Assembly (NCBI RefSeq): GCF_012927745.1
Contig: NZ_JABBKX010000013.1
Location: forward strand, 1 to 64,000
From: Neoroseomonas marina
GTDB lineage: Bacteria > Pseudomonadota > Alphaproteobacteria > Acetobacterales > Acetobacteraceae
Reading direction: 5' to 3'
DNA length: 64,000 nt
Shown here: piece after piece, positions 49,652 to 59,455 of the stretch
Layout of the letters: each line of letters starts with the position of its first letter
How positions within the stretch are numbered: the first letter of the stretch is position 1
Translations under genes and position numbers: made by a program
Notes under the pieces: generated by a model
The model's input: only the letters and a program-made list of their open reading frames with translations
What the model was told of the DNA's origin: nothing
Database searches by the model: none

Positions 49652-50400
49652 CAGTGCATCACGTCCCCGCCATTCGGCGACAGGCAGGCGCCGACATAGA
49701 AGTCGCCGCCGCGCCCGGCGAGCAGCAGCGCGGTGGCGGCGATGTCCTCGGGGCGGCCGAGCTTCCCGGCGGGCAGCGCCGCCTCGATCGCCGCGCGCCA
49801 TTCGGGGCCGCGGGACCGGGTGAGGTCGGTGTCGACCGGGCCAGGGGCGATGCTGTTCACGCGCACGCCGCGCGGCGCCGCTTCGAGCGCGAGGGAACGG
49901 GTGAAGGACAGGATCGCCCCCTTCGCCGCCGTGTAGGGTGTCAGGTTGGGCGAGCCCTTGAAGGCGAGTTGCGAGGAGATCGTGATGATCCGCCCCCGCC
50001 CGCGCGCCGCCATGCCGGGATAGACCGCCTGCGCGGCGACGACCGTGTGCATGAAATGGACGTCGAGGATGCGGCGGAAGGTCTCCTCCGGCAGCGTCTC
50101 GAAGGCGCCGCGCAGGTTCATCCCGGCATTGGTGACGAGGATGTCGACGGGACCGAGCGCGGTTTCGGCGGCCGCGACGAAGGCGCGCAGCCGCGCGGTA
50201 TCGGCGACGTCGAGCGATTCGGCATGGCAGCGGCGGCCGAGCGCGGCGAGGTCCGCGGCGACGGCCGCCGCGCCCTCGGCGTCGTCGAGGTGGCAGAAGG
50301 CGACGTCGGCGCCGGCCCGGGCGAAGGCGCGCACGATGGCCGCACCGATGCCACGGCTGCCGCCGGTGACGATCGCGACCTGGCCGGCGAGGTCGGTCAT
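49651..50400 (-). CDS. SDR family oxidoreductase
   Basis: Classical short-chain dehydrogenase, 249 residues. The cofactor motif is TGGSRGIG (12-19), NAG is present at about 90, catalytic Ser in TISSQLAF (about 138-145) and Tyr-x-x-x-Lys in YTAAKG (about 154-159). It resembles FabG-like 3-oxoacyl reductases but stands alone, coupled only to the GNAT gene. Substrate not determinable. Divergent from the thioesterase gene, and the long upstream frame is not coding. Confidence 0.9.
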   Translation of the reverse strand: MTDLAGQVAIVTGGSRGIGAAIVRAFARAGADVAFCHLDDAEGAAAVAADLAALGRRCHAESLDVADTARLRAFVAAAETALGPVDILVTNAGMNLRGAFETLPEETFRRILDVHFMHTVVAAQAVYPGMAARGRGRIITISSQLAFKGSPNLTPYTAAKGAILSFTRSLALEAAPRGVRVNSIAPGPVDTDLTRSRGPEWRAAIEAALPAGKLGRPEDIAATALLLAGRGGDFYVGACLSPNGGDVMH

Positions 50401-50520
50401 GCACGCTTCTCCTGTTGCCGTGCCCGAATCCATCGCGCATCGGGGGCGGGGCGGCAACGGCGCGCATGGCGTCGGCCGCCACGCTGCGGCAGCATGGCGG
50501 CAGCCTGCCGGAGGAACGAC

Positions 50521-50946
50521 ATGGACGACGCGGCGCCCGCACCGGGCGCGATCCAGGACATCGTGCATCGCGGCGTGCCGCTGGCCGCGGCCTGGGGGAT
50601 CGAGGTGGTCTCGGCCGCCGGCGGCAGCGCGGTGTGCCGGCTGCCCTGGCGGGAGGAACTGCTGCGGCCGGGCGGGACGGTCTCGGGGCCTGCGCTGATG
50701 GGGCTCGCGGACGTCGCGATGTGGGCCGCGCTGCTGGGAGAGACCGGCGGGCGGGACGAGAGCCTGACCTCCAGCCTGTCCATCCACTTCCTGCGGCGGC
50801 TCGATCCCGGGCCGGTGCTGGCCGAGGCCCACGTGCTCAAGCGCGGGCGGATCATCTTCGGGGAGGTGACGATCCGCAGCGAGGGCGTCGAGACGATCGC
50901 GGCGCATGTCACGACGAGCTGGGCCTCGGTGACGCGGCGCGGATGA
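50521..50946 (+). CDS. PaaI-like hotdog-fold thioesterase
   Basis: 141 residues with GGAGGAA just before the ATG at 50521. The hotdog core shows LLRPGGTVSGPALMGLADVAMWAAL (about 51-75, in two parts), where the central helix carries the catalytic acidic residue, and SLTSSLSIHFLRRLDPGPVLAEA. It matches the PaaI/YdiI type acting on acyl-CoA. Its stop codon abuts the convergent cysQ stop with no gap. Confidence 0.87.
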   Translation: MDDAAPAPGAIQDIVHRGVPLAAAWGIEVVSAAGGSAVCRLPWREELLRPGGTVSGPALMGLADVAMWAALLGETGGRDESLTSSLSIHFLRRLDPGPVLAEAHVLKRGRIIFGEVTIRSEGVETIAAHVTTSWASVTRRG

Positions 50947-51729
50947 TCAGCGCTTCGGCGCGCCCCAGGCGATGAAGGGGCCGTTGCGCCAGCCGGTCGC
51001 GGCCTTGCCGTAGCGGAAGGGATCTCCGTCCGGGGTGACGACGGCGCCGCCGGCCGCGGCAAGGACTGCCTGGCCGGCCGCGGTGTCCCACTCCATGGTC
51101 GGGCCGAAGCGCGGATAGACGTCGGCCTCGCCTTCGGCGAGCAGGCAGAACTTCAGCGAGGACCCGACCGAGCGCAGGCCCGCGATGGGGCGGTCGGCGA
51201 GGAAGGCGTCGGTGGCGGCATCCCGGTGGGAACGGCTCGCGACGGCGACGAGGCCGTCATCTGCGGGGTGCCGGCAGCCGATCGGCTGCGGCGGAGCGTC
51301 GCCGTGGGATGCCTCCGCGCCCGCGCCGAGCGCGCCCAGCCAGAGCCGGCCCAGCGCCGGGGCGTAGACCACGCCGGCGACCGGCACGCCGTCCTCGATG
51401 AGAGCGATGTTCACGGTGAACTCACCGTTTCCTGAGAGAAATTCCCGCGTGCCATCGAGGGGATCGACGAGGATGAAGGGACACTCCGGCGCGGCGGCGG
51501 CAAGGGCCGCGTCTTCCTCGGAGATGACGGGGAATTCGGGGCAGCAGGCCCTGAGGCCCTCGAGGATGGCCTCGTGCGCGGCAAGGTCGGCCGCCGTCAG
51601 CGGGCTGCCATCGGCCTTCTGTTCGGCCGTCGTGGTCCCATAGATTGCCATGATGCGCGCCCCGGCCTCCCGCGCCACGGCGACGAACCGCCGGGCCAGG
51701 TCCTGTCGCATCTCGGGGGTGGTTCGCAT
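50947..51729 (-). CDS. cysQ: 3'(2'),5'-bisphosphate nucleotidase CysQ
   Basis: Inositol-monophosphatase-fold enzyme that degrades PAP, the by-product of PAPS-dependent sulfate use. The ATG at 51729 gives 260 residues. Metal and phosphate motifs are VISEEDA (about 83-89), VDPLDGTREFL (about 104-114) and the C-terminal EWDTAAGQAVLAAAGG (about 210-225). It is divergent from cysD with a 119-base shared promoter gap, which fits its role in recycling PAP from the APS kinase pathway encoded next door. Confidence 0.93.
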   Translation of the reverse strand: MRTTPEMRQDLARRFVAVAREAGARIMAIYGTTTAEQKADGSPLTAADLAAHEAILEGLRACCPEFPVISEEDAALAAAAPECPFILVDPLDGTREFLSGNGEFTVNIALIEDGVPVAGVVYAPALGRLWLGALGAGAEASHGDAPPQPIGCRHPADDGLVAVASRSHRDAATDAFLADRPIAGLRSVGSSLKFCLLAEGEADVYPRFGPTMEWDTAAGQAVLAAAGGAVVTPDGDPFRYGKAATGWRNGPFIAWGAPKR

Positions 51730-51848
51730 CGTCTCGGTCGTCCGTCTCGGGCAGGGCACGGAACTTGCGCAATGCCAGGCGCCATGGGAAGACCCGGACC
51801 ATGCCGGAAGGCCATTGAAACCCGGCAAATTCCGCCCGTGAGGGATCC

Positions 51849-52772
51849 TTGACCATCGCCAGCCCACGATCCCCGCTCACGCCGCACCTCGCGCGGCTGG
51901 AAGCGGAATCCATCGCCATCATCCGGGAGGTCGCGGCCTCCTTCCGCAAGCCGGTGATGCTCTACAGCATCGGCAAGGATTCCGGCGTGATGCTGCACCT
52001 GGCGCTGAAGGCCTTCGCGCCGGGCAAGCCGCCCTTCCCGCTGATGCACATCGACACGACCTGGAAGTTCCGGGAGATGATCTCCTTCCGCGACGCCATG
52101 GCGAAGCAGGTCGGGATGGAGCTGCTGGTCCACACCAATCCGGACGGGATCGCGCGCGGCATCAACCCGATCGCCTCGGGGTCCGCGCTGCATACGCAGG
52201 TGATGAAGACCGAGGCGCTGAAGCAGGCGCTCGACAAGTTCGGCTTCGACGCCGCCTTCGGCGGGGCGCGACGCGACGAGGAGAAGTCGCGCGCGAAGGA
52301 ACGCGTCTTCTCCTTCCGCGGGCCGGGGCATTCCTGGGATCCGCGCGCGCAGCGGCCGGAGCTGTGGTCGCTGTTCAACACCCGCATCCGCGACGGCGAG
52401 AGCATCCGCGTCTTCCCGCTGTCCAATTGGACCGAATACGACGTGTGGGACTACATCCTCGCCGAGGACATCCCGGTCGTGCCGCTGTATTTCGCCAAGC
52501 CGCGGCCGGTCGTGAAGCGGTCGGGCACCTGGATCATGGTGGATGACGATCGCTTGCCGCTCGAACCCGGCGAGACGCCCGAGATGCGCATGGTCCGCTT
52601 CCGCACCCTCGGCTGCTATCCCTTGTCTGGCGCGGTCGAGAGCACGGCGGCGAACCTGCCCGACATCATCGCGGAGATGCGCGCGGCCAGGACCTCCGAA
52701 CGCCAGGGCCGGCTGATCGACACGGACGAGGACGCGTCGATGGAGAAGAAGAAGCGCGAGGGGTATTTCTGA
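51849..52772 (+). CDS. cysD: Sulfate adenylyltransferase subunit 2
   Basis: Catalytic ATP-sulfurylase subunit (PP-loop fold) that makes APS from sulfate and ATP. It starts with TTG at 51849, preceded by GAGGGAT. No ATG in frame would keep the conserved [15 protein letters not shown] start. The PP-loop is [11 protein letters not shown] (about 36-46), and [17 protein letters not shown] (about 138-154) and the C-terminal [13 protein letters not shown] are conserved. 307 residues, the family length. It ends one base before cysNC. Confidence 0.96.
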   Translation: MTIASPRSPLTPHLARLEAESIAIIREVAASFRKPVMLYSIGKDSGVMLHLALKAFAPGKPPFPLMHIDTTWKFREMISFRDAMAKQVGMELLVHTNPDGIARGINPIASGSALHTQVMKTEALKQALDKFGFDAAFGGARRDEEKSRAKERVFSFRGPGHSWDPRAQRPELWSLFNTRIRDGESIRVFPLSNWTEYDVWDYILAEDIPVVPLYFAKPRPVVKRSGTWIMVDDDRLPLEPGETPEMRMVRFRTLGCYPLSGAVESTAANLPDIIAEMRAARTSERQGRLIDTDEDASMEKKKREGYF

Positions 52773-52773
52773 C

Positions 52774-54630
52774 ATGGCCGCCCGCGCGCAGCACGAACTC
52801 CTCCGTTTCCTCACCTGCGGGTCGGTCGATGACGGCAAGTCGACGCTGATCGGGCGGCTGCTCTACGACAGCCAGCTGATCTTCGAGGACACGCTCGCCG
52901 CCGTCGCCCGCGACAGCCGCAAGCACGGCACGACGGGGGAGGACATCGACCTCGCGCTGCTGGTGGACGGGCTCGAGGCCGAGCGGCAGCAGGGCATCAC
53001 CATCGACGTCGCCTACCGCTTCTTCGCCACGCCCCGGCGGTCCTTCATCGTCGCCGACACGCCGGGGCACGAGCAGTACACGCGCAACATGGCGACGGGC
53101 GCGTCGAACGCCTCGCTGGCCGTCATCCTGATCGACGCGCGCAAGGGCGTGCTGACGCAGACGCGGCGGCATTCCTACATCTGCTCGCTGCTCGGCATCC
53201 GCGACATCGTCGTCGCGGTGAACAAGATCGACCTGGTGAATTTCGACGAGGCGACCTTCGAGCGCATCGTCGGCGACTACGTGACCTTCGCGGCCGAGCT
53301 CGGCTTCCGGTCCATCGTGCCGATCCCGATCAGCGCACGCTTCGGCGACAACGTGACCGCGAAGTCGGGGAATACGCCCTGGTATCACGGGCCGACACTG
53401 CTCGCGCATCTCGAGGGCGTGGACGTCTCGCAGGACCTGTCGGCGAAACCCTTCCGCTTTCCCGTCCAGTGGGTGAACCGGCCGAACCTCGACTTCCGGG
53501 GTTTCGCGGGGACCATCGCGAGCGGGACCGTGGCACCCGGCGACCAGGTGGTGGTCGCGGCTTCGGGAAAGGCGACGCGCGTCGCGCGCATCGTCGCCGC
53601 CGAAGGTGACCTCGACCGCGCCGAGGCGGGCCAGGCGGTGACGCTGACGCTGGCGGACGAGGTCGATGTCGCGCGCGGGGACGTGCTCGCGCGCCCCGCC
53701 GAGCGGCCCGCCGTCGCGGATCAGTTCGCCGCGCATCTGCTCTGGATGGATGAGGAGCCGATGCTGCCCGGGCGCGGCTACCTCATGCGCATCGGCAATG
53801 TCTGGACGCCCTGTTCCGTCACTTCCATCCGGCACCGGGTGGACGTGAACACGCTGGAGCAGCACGCGGCGCGGCGCCTGGCACTGAACGAGATCGGCTT
53901 CTGCAACTTCTCCGCCGGCCAGGCGGTGCCCTTCGATCCCTATGAGGAGAACCGCGCGACCGGCGCCTTCATCCTGGTCGACCGTTTCACCAACCGCACC
54001 GCCGGCGCGGGGATGATCGCCTATCCGCTGCGGCGGGCGTCGAACATCCACCAGGAACACTTCACCATCGACAAGGCGTCGCGGGCGGCGCTGACGGGCA
54101 ACCGGCCGATCGTGCTGTGGTTCACCGGCCTGTCGGGGTCGGGCAAGTCGACCATCGCGAACATCGTGGAGCAGGCGCTGCACCGCGCCGGGCGCGCGAC
54201 CTATGCGCTCGACGGCGACAACATCCGCCACGGGCTGTGCCGCGACCTCGGCTTCACCGCCGAGGACCGCGTCGAGAACATCCGCCGCGTCGGCGAGGTC
54301 GCCAAGCTGATGGTCGATGCAGGGATGATCGTGATGTGCTCCTTCATCTCCCCCTTCCGGGCGGAGCGACGGATGGTGCGCGACCTGCTCGGGGCCGGCG
54401 AATTCGTCGAGGTCTTCGTCGACACGCCGATCGAGGATTGCATCGCGCGCGACCCGAAGGGCCTCTACGCCAAGGCGCAGGCCGGTCAGATCAAGAACTT
54501 CACCGGCATCGACAGCCCCTACGAGCCGCCCGAGGCGCCGGAGCTGCACATCCGCACCGCGGGCCGCGCGCCCGAGGATTGCGCGGCGGAGGTACTCGAG
54601 AAGCTGCGCGCCGCCGGCGTCAGGTGCTGA
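52774..54630 (+). CDS. cysNC: Bifunctional sulfate adenylyltransferase subunit 1 / APS kinase (CysNC, NodQ-like)
   Basis: 618 residues. The N-terminal CysN GTPase (about 1-420) drives ATP sulfurylase with P-loop [10 protein letters not shown] (15-24), switch-region DTPGHEQY and NKID. The C-terminal CysC APS kinase (about 440-618) has P-loop GLSGSGKST and [16 protein letters not shown]. Together with CysD it turns sulfate into PAPS. The fused layout is common in alphaproteobacteria. The last 11 bases overlap the convergent unknown gene. No cysH or cysJI is in the window. Confidence 0.96.
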   Translation: MAARAQHELLRFLTCGSVDDGKSTLIGRLLYDSQLIFEDTLAAVARDSRKHGTTGEDIDLALLVDGLEAERQQGITIDVAYRFFATPRRSFIVADTPGHEQYTRNMATGASNASLAVILIDARKGVLTQTRRHSYICSLLGIRDIVVAVNKIDLVNFDEATFERIVGDYVTFAAELGFRSIVPIPISARFGDNVTAKSGNTPWYHGPTLLAHLEGVDVSQDLSAKPFRFPVQWVNRPNLDFRGFAGTIASGTVAPGDQVVVAASGKATRVARIVAAEGDLDRAEAGQAVTLTLADEVDVARGDVLARPAERPAVADQFAAHLLWMDEEPMLPGRGYLMRIGNVWTPCSVTSIRHRVDVNTLEQHAARRLALNEIGFCNFSAGQAVPFDPYEENRATGAFILVDRFTNRTAGAGMIAYPLRRASNIHQEHFTIDKASRAALTGNRPIVLWFTGLSGSGKSTIANIVEQALHRAGRATYALDGDNIRHGLCRDLGFTAEDRVENIRRVGEVAKLMVDAGMIVMCSFISPFRAERRMVRDLLGAGEFVEVFVDTPIEDCIARDPKGLYAKAQAGQIKNFTGIDSPYEPPEAPELHIRTAGRAPEDCAAEVLEKLRAAGVRC

Positions 54631-55591
54631 CGGAAGGCCAGGCGAAAGGCACGGCGGGGTCGCCCGCATAGGGGTCCGGCCCGTCCGCCAGCAGCGCGGC
54701 GAGGCGCGCATCGGCCGCGCGGGCGATGAGGCCGAGCTGCGTCCGCCAGAAGGACAGCAGCTCCGCATCCGGCGCCGCGCCCGCCATGGCCTGGTCGAGC
54801 CAGCGGCCGAAGGCGCGCGGCAGTTCGCCGACGAGGCGCAGCACCAGCAACTCGTCGCGCGGCGAAAGACCGATGCCAGAGCGCCATGCGCCATCCGCTG
54901 TCAGGCCCGCGGTGACGGTGCCGCCACCCGGCGCGCCGAGGGCGAGTTCCGTGCCCCCTGCCCCGGCCTGGATCGCGAAGGCGAGGTGCGGCTGGGGCGT
55001 CGGACCGAGGCGCGCGCCGTCGAGCCGCAGGTCGAGCAGCCGGGTCTCGCCTTGGCTGCGGAAGGACACCCAGGGCTTTCCGGCGGCGACCGGAAGCCGT
55101 TCGGCCAGAAAGCGCCGGCCAGCAATGAGCGCGGCGGATTCACGCGCCGGCGCGGGACCGTCGTCGGCGGACTCGATGGTCAGCGTCGAGAGGCGGAAGC
55201 CGACGCCGCGCATGCGTTCGCCCGGCGCGGGCAACTGCGTGATGCGGTCGGCGAGGAACCAGAATTCCAGCGGTCCCGCCCCCTCGGCCGCGGCCGCGTC
55301 CCAGGCGAAGTCCAGCACGCCGGAGGCGCCGAGGCGCCGCGGCGCGACCGCGAGGCGTTGGCCGTTGAGGAAGACCGCGACATCCGGGATCGCCTCGCCG
55401 GGATCGAGCACGATCTGCGCCTCGCCCCGACCCGGGCCGGGAGGCGCCGCCACACGCAGCACCGAAAAGCGCCCCGGCCCCGACCAGCGGAAGCCGACGG
55501 CGTCGCGCATGGCGGGTTCGTGCCAGCCGCTGCCGTCGATCGCGAAGACGAGGTCGTGGACGGTGCGCCGCCGCCAGGGTCCGGTTGCCAT
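54620..55591 (-). CDS. Unknown protein, 323 aa, beta-rich N-terminal domain
   Basis: From the ATG at 55591 (a TTG at 55600 is the alternative). The first half is beta-rich, with [20 protein letters not shown], then [16 protein letters not shown] and [10 protein letters not shown], a pattern like the sandwich domains that accompany some glycan-synthesis proteins. The second half is mixed alpha/beta, with a helical C-terminus. There is no signal peptide, membrane helix or clear catalytic motif. It lies six bases after the previous gene in the same direction, so the two are probably one unit. Function unknown. The glycan link is a weak guess. Confidence 0.65.
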   Translation of the reverse strand: MATGPWRRRTVHDLVFAIDGSGWHEPAMRDAVGFRWSGPGRFSVLRVAAPPGPGRGEAQIVLDPGEAIPDVAVFLNGQRLAVAPRRLGASGVLDFAWDAAAAEGAGPLEFWFLADRITQLPAPGERMRGVGFRLSTLTIESADDGPAPARESAALIAGRRFLAERLPVAAGKPWVSFRSQGETRLLDLRLDGARLGPTPQPHLAFAIQAGAGGTELALGAPGGGTVTAGLTADGAWRSGIGLSPRDELLVLRLVGELPRAFGRWLDQAMAGAAPDAELLSFWRTQLGLIARAADARLAALLADGPDPYAGDPAVPFAWPSVST

Positions 55592-55596
55592 GGTCC

Positions 55597-56409
55597 TCAA
55601 TCCAGCCGCAGGGCCTCGCGCTCGGCGAGGCGAACGACCTCAAGCCCGAAGCGGGTGCCGGCGACGGTGATCATCTCGGCCACGGGATAGCCTTCCTCCT
55701 CGCGCGAGGCGATGGCGAGCAGCAGGTCGGCGACCGCCTCGGCGACGGGGCCGAGGCCGAGGGCCCCGAGCGCCGCCCGCCGCGGCGCGAGATGCGCCAT
55801 CAGCACCCGCAGCGCGCGCCGCCAGCCCGGCTGGTTCCAGGCGGCCTTGTGGGCCAGGTGCCGGATGCCGTCGCAGCGAACCGCGCGCACCGGCAGTCCG
55901 CGCAGGAGCGCGTCGAGCACGATCCAGTAGTCCCACCACGGCACGCCGAAGGCGAAGCCGGTCAGGTCGATGCGCTGCGCCATCGCGGCCGGCATCAGCA
56001 CCAGGTCGTAGCCGTAGCGGTAGGCCGCGCCCTCGGTCTGCGCGGCGTGCTGCACGTCCATGCGGTTGCAGGCGAGCATCGCCTGGCGGGCCTCGGCGGC
56101 CAGCGCCGCACGGCGGGTGGCATCGAGGTCGAGGCGGATATCGGCGTTCACCAGGCCCACGACCGGCGCGCCGGTCGCGACCGCCTGGCGCAGCGCGTCG
56201 CCGACCCAGGCGCCGGGGCGGCCATAGGCCTCGGCGACGCCGGGTTCGGCGGTGCGGCGTTCGATGGTCTCCGGCAGGCCGGCGAGGCTCGCGGCTTCCT
56301 CGGCCGGGTTCACGGTCAGGATGCGCCAGCCCGGAGCGGGCCAGGAAGCGATGCAATCCTGCCGCCAGATGGCACCCGCCTCGGCACCGCCCGGCCCGGG
56401 GCGCTTCAT
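55597..56409 (-). CDS. Unknown protein, 270 aa, possibly glycosyltransferase-like
   Basis: From the ATG at 56409 (MKRPGPGG). An early strand and loop IASWPAPGWRILTVNPAEEAASL and a later VVGLVNADIRLDLD (about 88-101), where NAD precedes a hydrophobic strand, recall the nucleotide-sugar region of GT-A fold enzymes. No full DxD motif or donor-site signature is convincing. A conserved-looking aromatic segment GFAFGVPWWDYWIVLDALL (about 163-181) follows. It lies 32 bases after the FAD oxidoreductase stop. I cannot name the family. Confidence 0.65.
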   Translation of the reverse strand: MKRPGPGGAEAGAIWRQDCIASWPAPGWRILTVNPAEEAASLAGLPETIERRTAEPGVAEAYGRPGAWVGDALRQAVATGAPVVGLVNADIRLDLDATRRAALAAEARQAMLACNRMDVQHAAQTEGAAYRYGYDLVLMPAAMAQRIDLTGFAFGVPWWDYWIVLDALLRGLPVRAVRCDGIRHLAHKAAWNQPGWRRALRVLMAHLAPRRAALGALGLGPVAEAVADLLLAIASREEEGYPVAEMITVAGTRFGLEVVRLAEREALRLD

Positions 56410-56440
56410 GCCCGGCGGGATGGAGGTCGCGAGGGCGACC

Positions 56441-57748
56441 TCAGTCGCGGGCATCGAGCCGGCGCAGCTTGGCGACATTCCAGGCGATGCCGATGGCGCG
56501 GAAGGCATGGCCCGGAATGGTGCGCAGCCGCGTCTCGACCGGCGCGGCGATGTCCTTCAGCGGCGTGCCGTTGCTCGCCTTGGCGAGCTCGCGCCCGAGC
56601 GCGATGCCGAGGGCGACGCCGCGGCCGTTGCAGCCGGTCCAGGACAGCACGCCGGGGGCAAGTTCGTAGACATGCGGCATCCGGTCCGCGGTCCCGGCGA
56701 CATAGCCCCACCAGACGTAGTCGAAGGTGACCTCGCCGATCTGCGGGAAGACGCGGCGGACGCGGTCGGTGATGCGGGCGCGGATACGGCTGTCCCAGCC
56801 GACGGGCACGATCAGCCCGCCGCCGGTGACGAGCCGGCCATTCGCGTCGAACCGGTAGAAATAGAGGTCGCCGCGCGTGTCCGACAGCGCGTGCCCTTCG
56901 GGCAGGATGGTCTTGCGGATGTTGTCCGACAGGACCGAGGTGGCCATCTGGTAGGAGCGCACCGGCACGATGGTGCGCTTCAGGCCGGGCCAGAAATCGC
57001 CGGTATAGGCGTGGGTCGCGACAATGACGCGATCCGCGGTCAGCGTGCCGCCCGGCGTCCTCACCTGCCAGCCGGCGGGGCCCTTCTCGATGCCAGTGAC
57101 GGGGCTTGCGGTGTGGACGATCGCGCCGGCGCGCATCGCGGCGGCGGCCATGCCGCGCGCGAGGCCGAGGGGGTTGATGCGCCCGCCCGTCGCATTGCCC
57201 CAGCCGCCGAACCAATGGTCGGTCCCGGTCAGCGCCGCCATCTCGGCGCGCGAATACATCCGCACCGGGGCGCCGCGGCGGCCCCATTGCTCGGCGCGGG
57301 ATTCGGACAGGCGCAGGCGGCCCTCGCGATGGGCGGGCTGGATCCAGCCGTTCTGCACCGCCTCGGCGTCGATGCCGTGCTTGCGGATGAGGTCGAAGGT
57401 GAACGCGGCGCTGTCGCGGATCAGGCCGACCAGTTCCTCGCCCTTGTCGCGCCCGCCATGTTCGGGGGTCACGGCGGCGGCGATCTGGTCGGGATCCAGG
57501 CGCGAGAGCGTCGGGATGACCTGGCCGTTGTTGCGGCCGGAGGCGCCCCAGCCGATCTCCGCGGCCTCGAGCACCGTCACGGGCACGCCGGCCTCGGCCA
57601 GGTGCAGCGCGGCCGACAGGCCGGTGAAGCCGCCGCCCACCACGACGACGCCGGTGCGCGCGTCGCCGGCAAGCGCCGTGGTCGGCGGCGCCGGCGGGGC
57701 GGTCGCGGCCCAGAGGCTCGGCGGCATCGGGGGGGAGATCGCGTTCAT
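56441..57748 (-). CDS. FAD-dependent oxidoreductase (DAO/PuuB-like)
   Basis: 435 residues of the D-amino-acid oxidase superfamily. The dinucleotide motif is VVVVGGGFTGLSAALHLAEAG (about 34-54, one residue at each end beyond the core GGGFTGLS), then VLEAAEIGWGASGRNNGQV (about 58-77), which is typical of gamma-glutamylputrescine oxidase and related amine oxidases, and the C-terminal SWTGCNGRGVALG. The likely substrate is a primary or secondary amine or amino acid. Its ATG overlaps the EamA gene's stop by four bases. Confidence 0.88.
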   Translation of the reverse strand: MNAISPPMPPSLWAATAPPAPPTTALAGDARTGVVVVGGGFTGLSAALHLAEAGVPVTVLEAAEIGWGASGRNNGQVIPTLSRLDPDQIAAAVTPEHGGRDKGEELVGLIRDSAAFTFDLIRKHGIDAEAVQNGWIQPAHREGRLRLSESRAEQWGRRGAPVRMYSRAEMAALTGTDHWFGGWGNATGGRINPLGLARGMAAAAMRAGAIVHTASPVTGIEKGPAGWQVRTPGGTLTADRVIVATHAYTGDFWPGLKRTIVPVRSYQMATSVLSDNIRKTILPEGHALSDTRGDLYFYRFDANGRLVTGGGLIVPVGWDSRIRARITDRVRRVFPQIGEVTFDYVWWGYVAGTADRMPHVYELAPGVLSWTGCNGRGVALGIALGRELAKASNGTPLKDIAAPVETRLRTIPGHAFRAIGIAWNVAKLRRLDARD

Positions 57749-58635
57749 GCCGTCTTCCTACCCGTGAACAGCACGGCGGCCAGCATGCCGCCCACGGCGA
57801 GCGACGCACCCATCCCCTGCAGCCAGGAGAGCGGTTCGTGCAGCACGAGGGCGGCGAGCAGCAGTGCGGTCACGGGCACCATGATCGAGAGGGTGGCGGC
57901 GCGCGTCGCTCCTAGCAACTCCACCGCGCGCGCATAGAGGAACATCGCGAGCGCCCCGAGCACGATGCCCTGCATGGCGAGGTGCAGCAGCAGCGACCCG
58001 GTCGGCAGCGCCATCACGGTCGCCGCACGCCACGGCAGCCAGATGGGCAGGACGGCGAGTGCCGAGACGATCGTCACAGCCGCCGTCGCGGGAATGGCCG
58101 GCACCTGCCAGCGGCGCAGCAGCAGGGTAAAGACCGCCCAGGTGCCGCCGGCCAGCAGCAGCAGCAGGTCGCCCCGCCAGGCACCGGGATGCGCGCCGGC
58201 AACGCCGTCCCAGCCGATCATCAGCACGCCGGCCGCCATGACGGCGAGCGCGGCCGCGCGGCCGGGGCTCGGCTTCTCGCCGATCAGCGGCACGGCGAGG
58301 ACCGCCCCGGCGATCGGCACGGTCATCGGCGCGATGGTCCCGCCATGGGAGGCCGGCGCATAGACCAGCGCCGAGAGGAAGAGCAGCAGGTTCGGCGCAC
58401 CGCCGAAGAAGGCGAGCACAGCCAGCCGCCGCAGCCCGATCCGCGCCAGTGTGTCCCGTGCCGCCCAGGCGAGCGGCGCCAGCAGCAGCGCGGCCGGCAC
58501 GTAGCGGAAGGTCGCGAGGTCGAGCGGGTGGAAGCCCTGTCCCGCCAGCGCCGGCCGCGCCACCACGGCGTGCCCGCCCCAGATGAGCGACGAGGCAACG
58601 CCAAGCGCGAGGCCGAGCAGGATTTTCGGATTCAT
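57745..58635 (-). CDS. EamA/DMT family transporter
   Basis: From the ATG at 58635 (MNPKILLGLALG), 296 residues with ten predicted hydrophobic helices in two EamA repeats of five (about 5-140 and 150-290). Motifs include SSLIWGGHAVVARP in helix 1, VYAPASHGGTIAPMTVP and LGATRAATLSIMVPV before the last helices, LHEPLS. Probably exports a small metabolite such as an amino acid. It is coupled to the FAD oxidoreductase by an ATGA overlap, which hints that both act on the same or related compounds. Confidence 0.88.
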   Translation of the reverse strand: MNPKILLGLALGVASSLIWGGHAVVARPALAGQGFHPLDLATFRYVPAALLLAPLAWAARDTLARIGLRRLAVLAFFGGAPNLLLFLSALVYAPASHGGTIAPMTVPIAGAVLAVPLIGEKPSPGRAAALAVMAAGVLMIGWDGVAGAHPGAWRGDLLLLLAGGTWAVFTLLLRRWQVPAIPATAAVTIVSALAVLPIWLPWRAATVMALPTGSLLLHLAMQGIVLGALAMFLYARAVELLGATRAATLSIMVPVTALLLAALVLHEPLSWLQGMGASLAVGGMLAAVLFTGRKTA

Positions 58636-58707
58636 CGCCGCCACCCTGCCCTGTCGACGAGCGCCGCGAAACGGCGCCGCGGCGCGGGGCAGGCATGAAG
58701 CCGCAGG

Positions 58708-59220
58708 TCAGGCCGCGTGGATGCGGTTCAGGTCCGTGCAGAAGCGGGCGTAGGGCAGGCCGTAGGCATGGATCGAGATCGCCGTCTCGGTGCCGAGGTT
58801 GGCCAGGCGATGGATCGCGTCCGGCCGCGCCGGGCCGAAGGTGATGTCGCCCGGGCGCCGCATCGCGATGCCGGAGGGCACGGGCGGTTCGCCCGGTTCG
58901 TAGAAGGTCTCGGTCAGGATGCCGCGATGCACGCCGACGGCGCACCATGCCTTGTGACCATGGACGGGAGACATCTGGCCGGGGCGCCAGACCAGGGCGG
59001 CGACCGCCCAGCCTTCCTCGGCATCCTCGTGCAGCAGGTGGCGGATGTAGGTCTCGGCCCGGCAGGGACAGTCGCGGCCGAGCAGCAGCATCGGGTCGGC
59101 GGCGAAGCGGCCGATGACCTCGGCGACCGCTGCGGAAGGGTCGTCGCCGGCCGTGCGAAGGGCGGCGGAGATGCCGTCGGTCATGGCATCGAGGGCGCTG
59201 CGGGCGGCGATGACGTTCAT
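58708..59220 (-). CDS. Cysteine dioxygenase-family cupin protein
   Basis: 170 residues from the ATG at 59220 (MNVIAARSAL). A cupin fold of the cysteine dioxygenase type with iron ligands H87 and H89 in SPVHGHKAWC and H137 in DAIHRLANLG. Relatives oxidise cysteine or 3-mercaptopropionate to the sulfinic acid. It leads the minus-strand set with the EamA exporter and FAD oxidoreductase and faces the sulfate activation genes, so a sulfur-compound role is plausible. The exact thiol substrate is open. Confidence 0.88.
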   Translation of the reverse strand: MNVIAARSALDAMTDGISAALRTAGDDPSAAVAEVIGRFAADPMLLLGRDCPCRAETYIRHLLHEDAEEGWAVAALVWRPGQMSPVHGHKAWCAVGVHRGILTETFYEPGEPPVPSGIAMRRPGDITFGPARPDAIHRLANLGTETAISIHAYGLPYARFCTDLNRIHAA

Positions 59221-59404
59221 GCGCGGATCCTGCGGGCGGACCGGCGGTGAGCCGGAGAACGTGTCTGTCGCCACACCCTATCCGGAGAGAGAAATCTTCT
59301 TCAAGTCTTTTATTGCAGGAAAACTTCAACCCCCACGGGCCCTGCCCAAGGATTCCGCATCTCTACGGGCTACCTGCCCATTGCCTGGGCCCTGAAACGC
59401 AAAA

Positions 59405-59428
59405 CGCCGGGACCCGAAGGCCCCGGCG
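59405..59428 (-). terminator. Rho-independent terminator of rpsD
   Basis: Reading on the minus strand past the rpsD stop, a 7-bp GC stem (CGCCGGG at 59405-59411 with CCCGGCG at 59422-59428, plus two further inner pairs) is followed by GTTTTGCGTTT. This has the classic stem plus T-rich tail. Confidence 0.75.
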
Positions 59429-59455
59429 CTGCCAGGCGACGATCCGAGGAACGGA

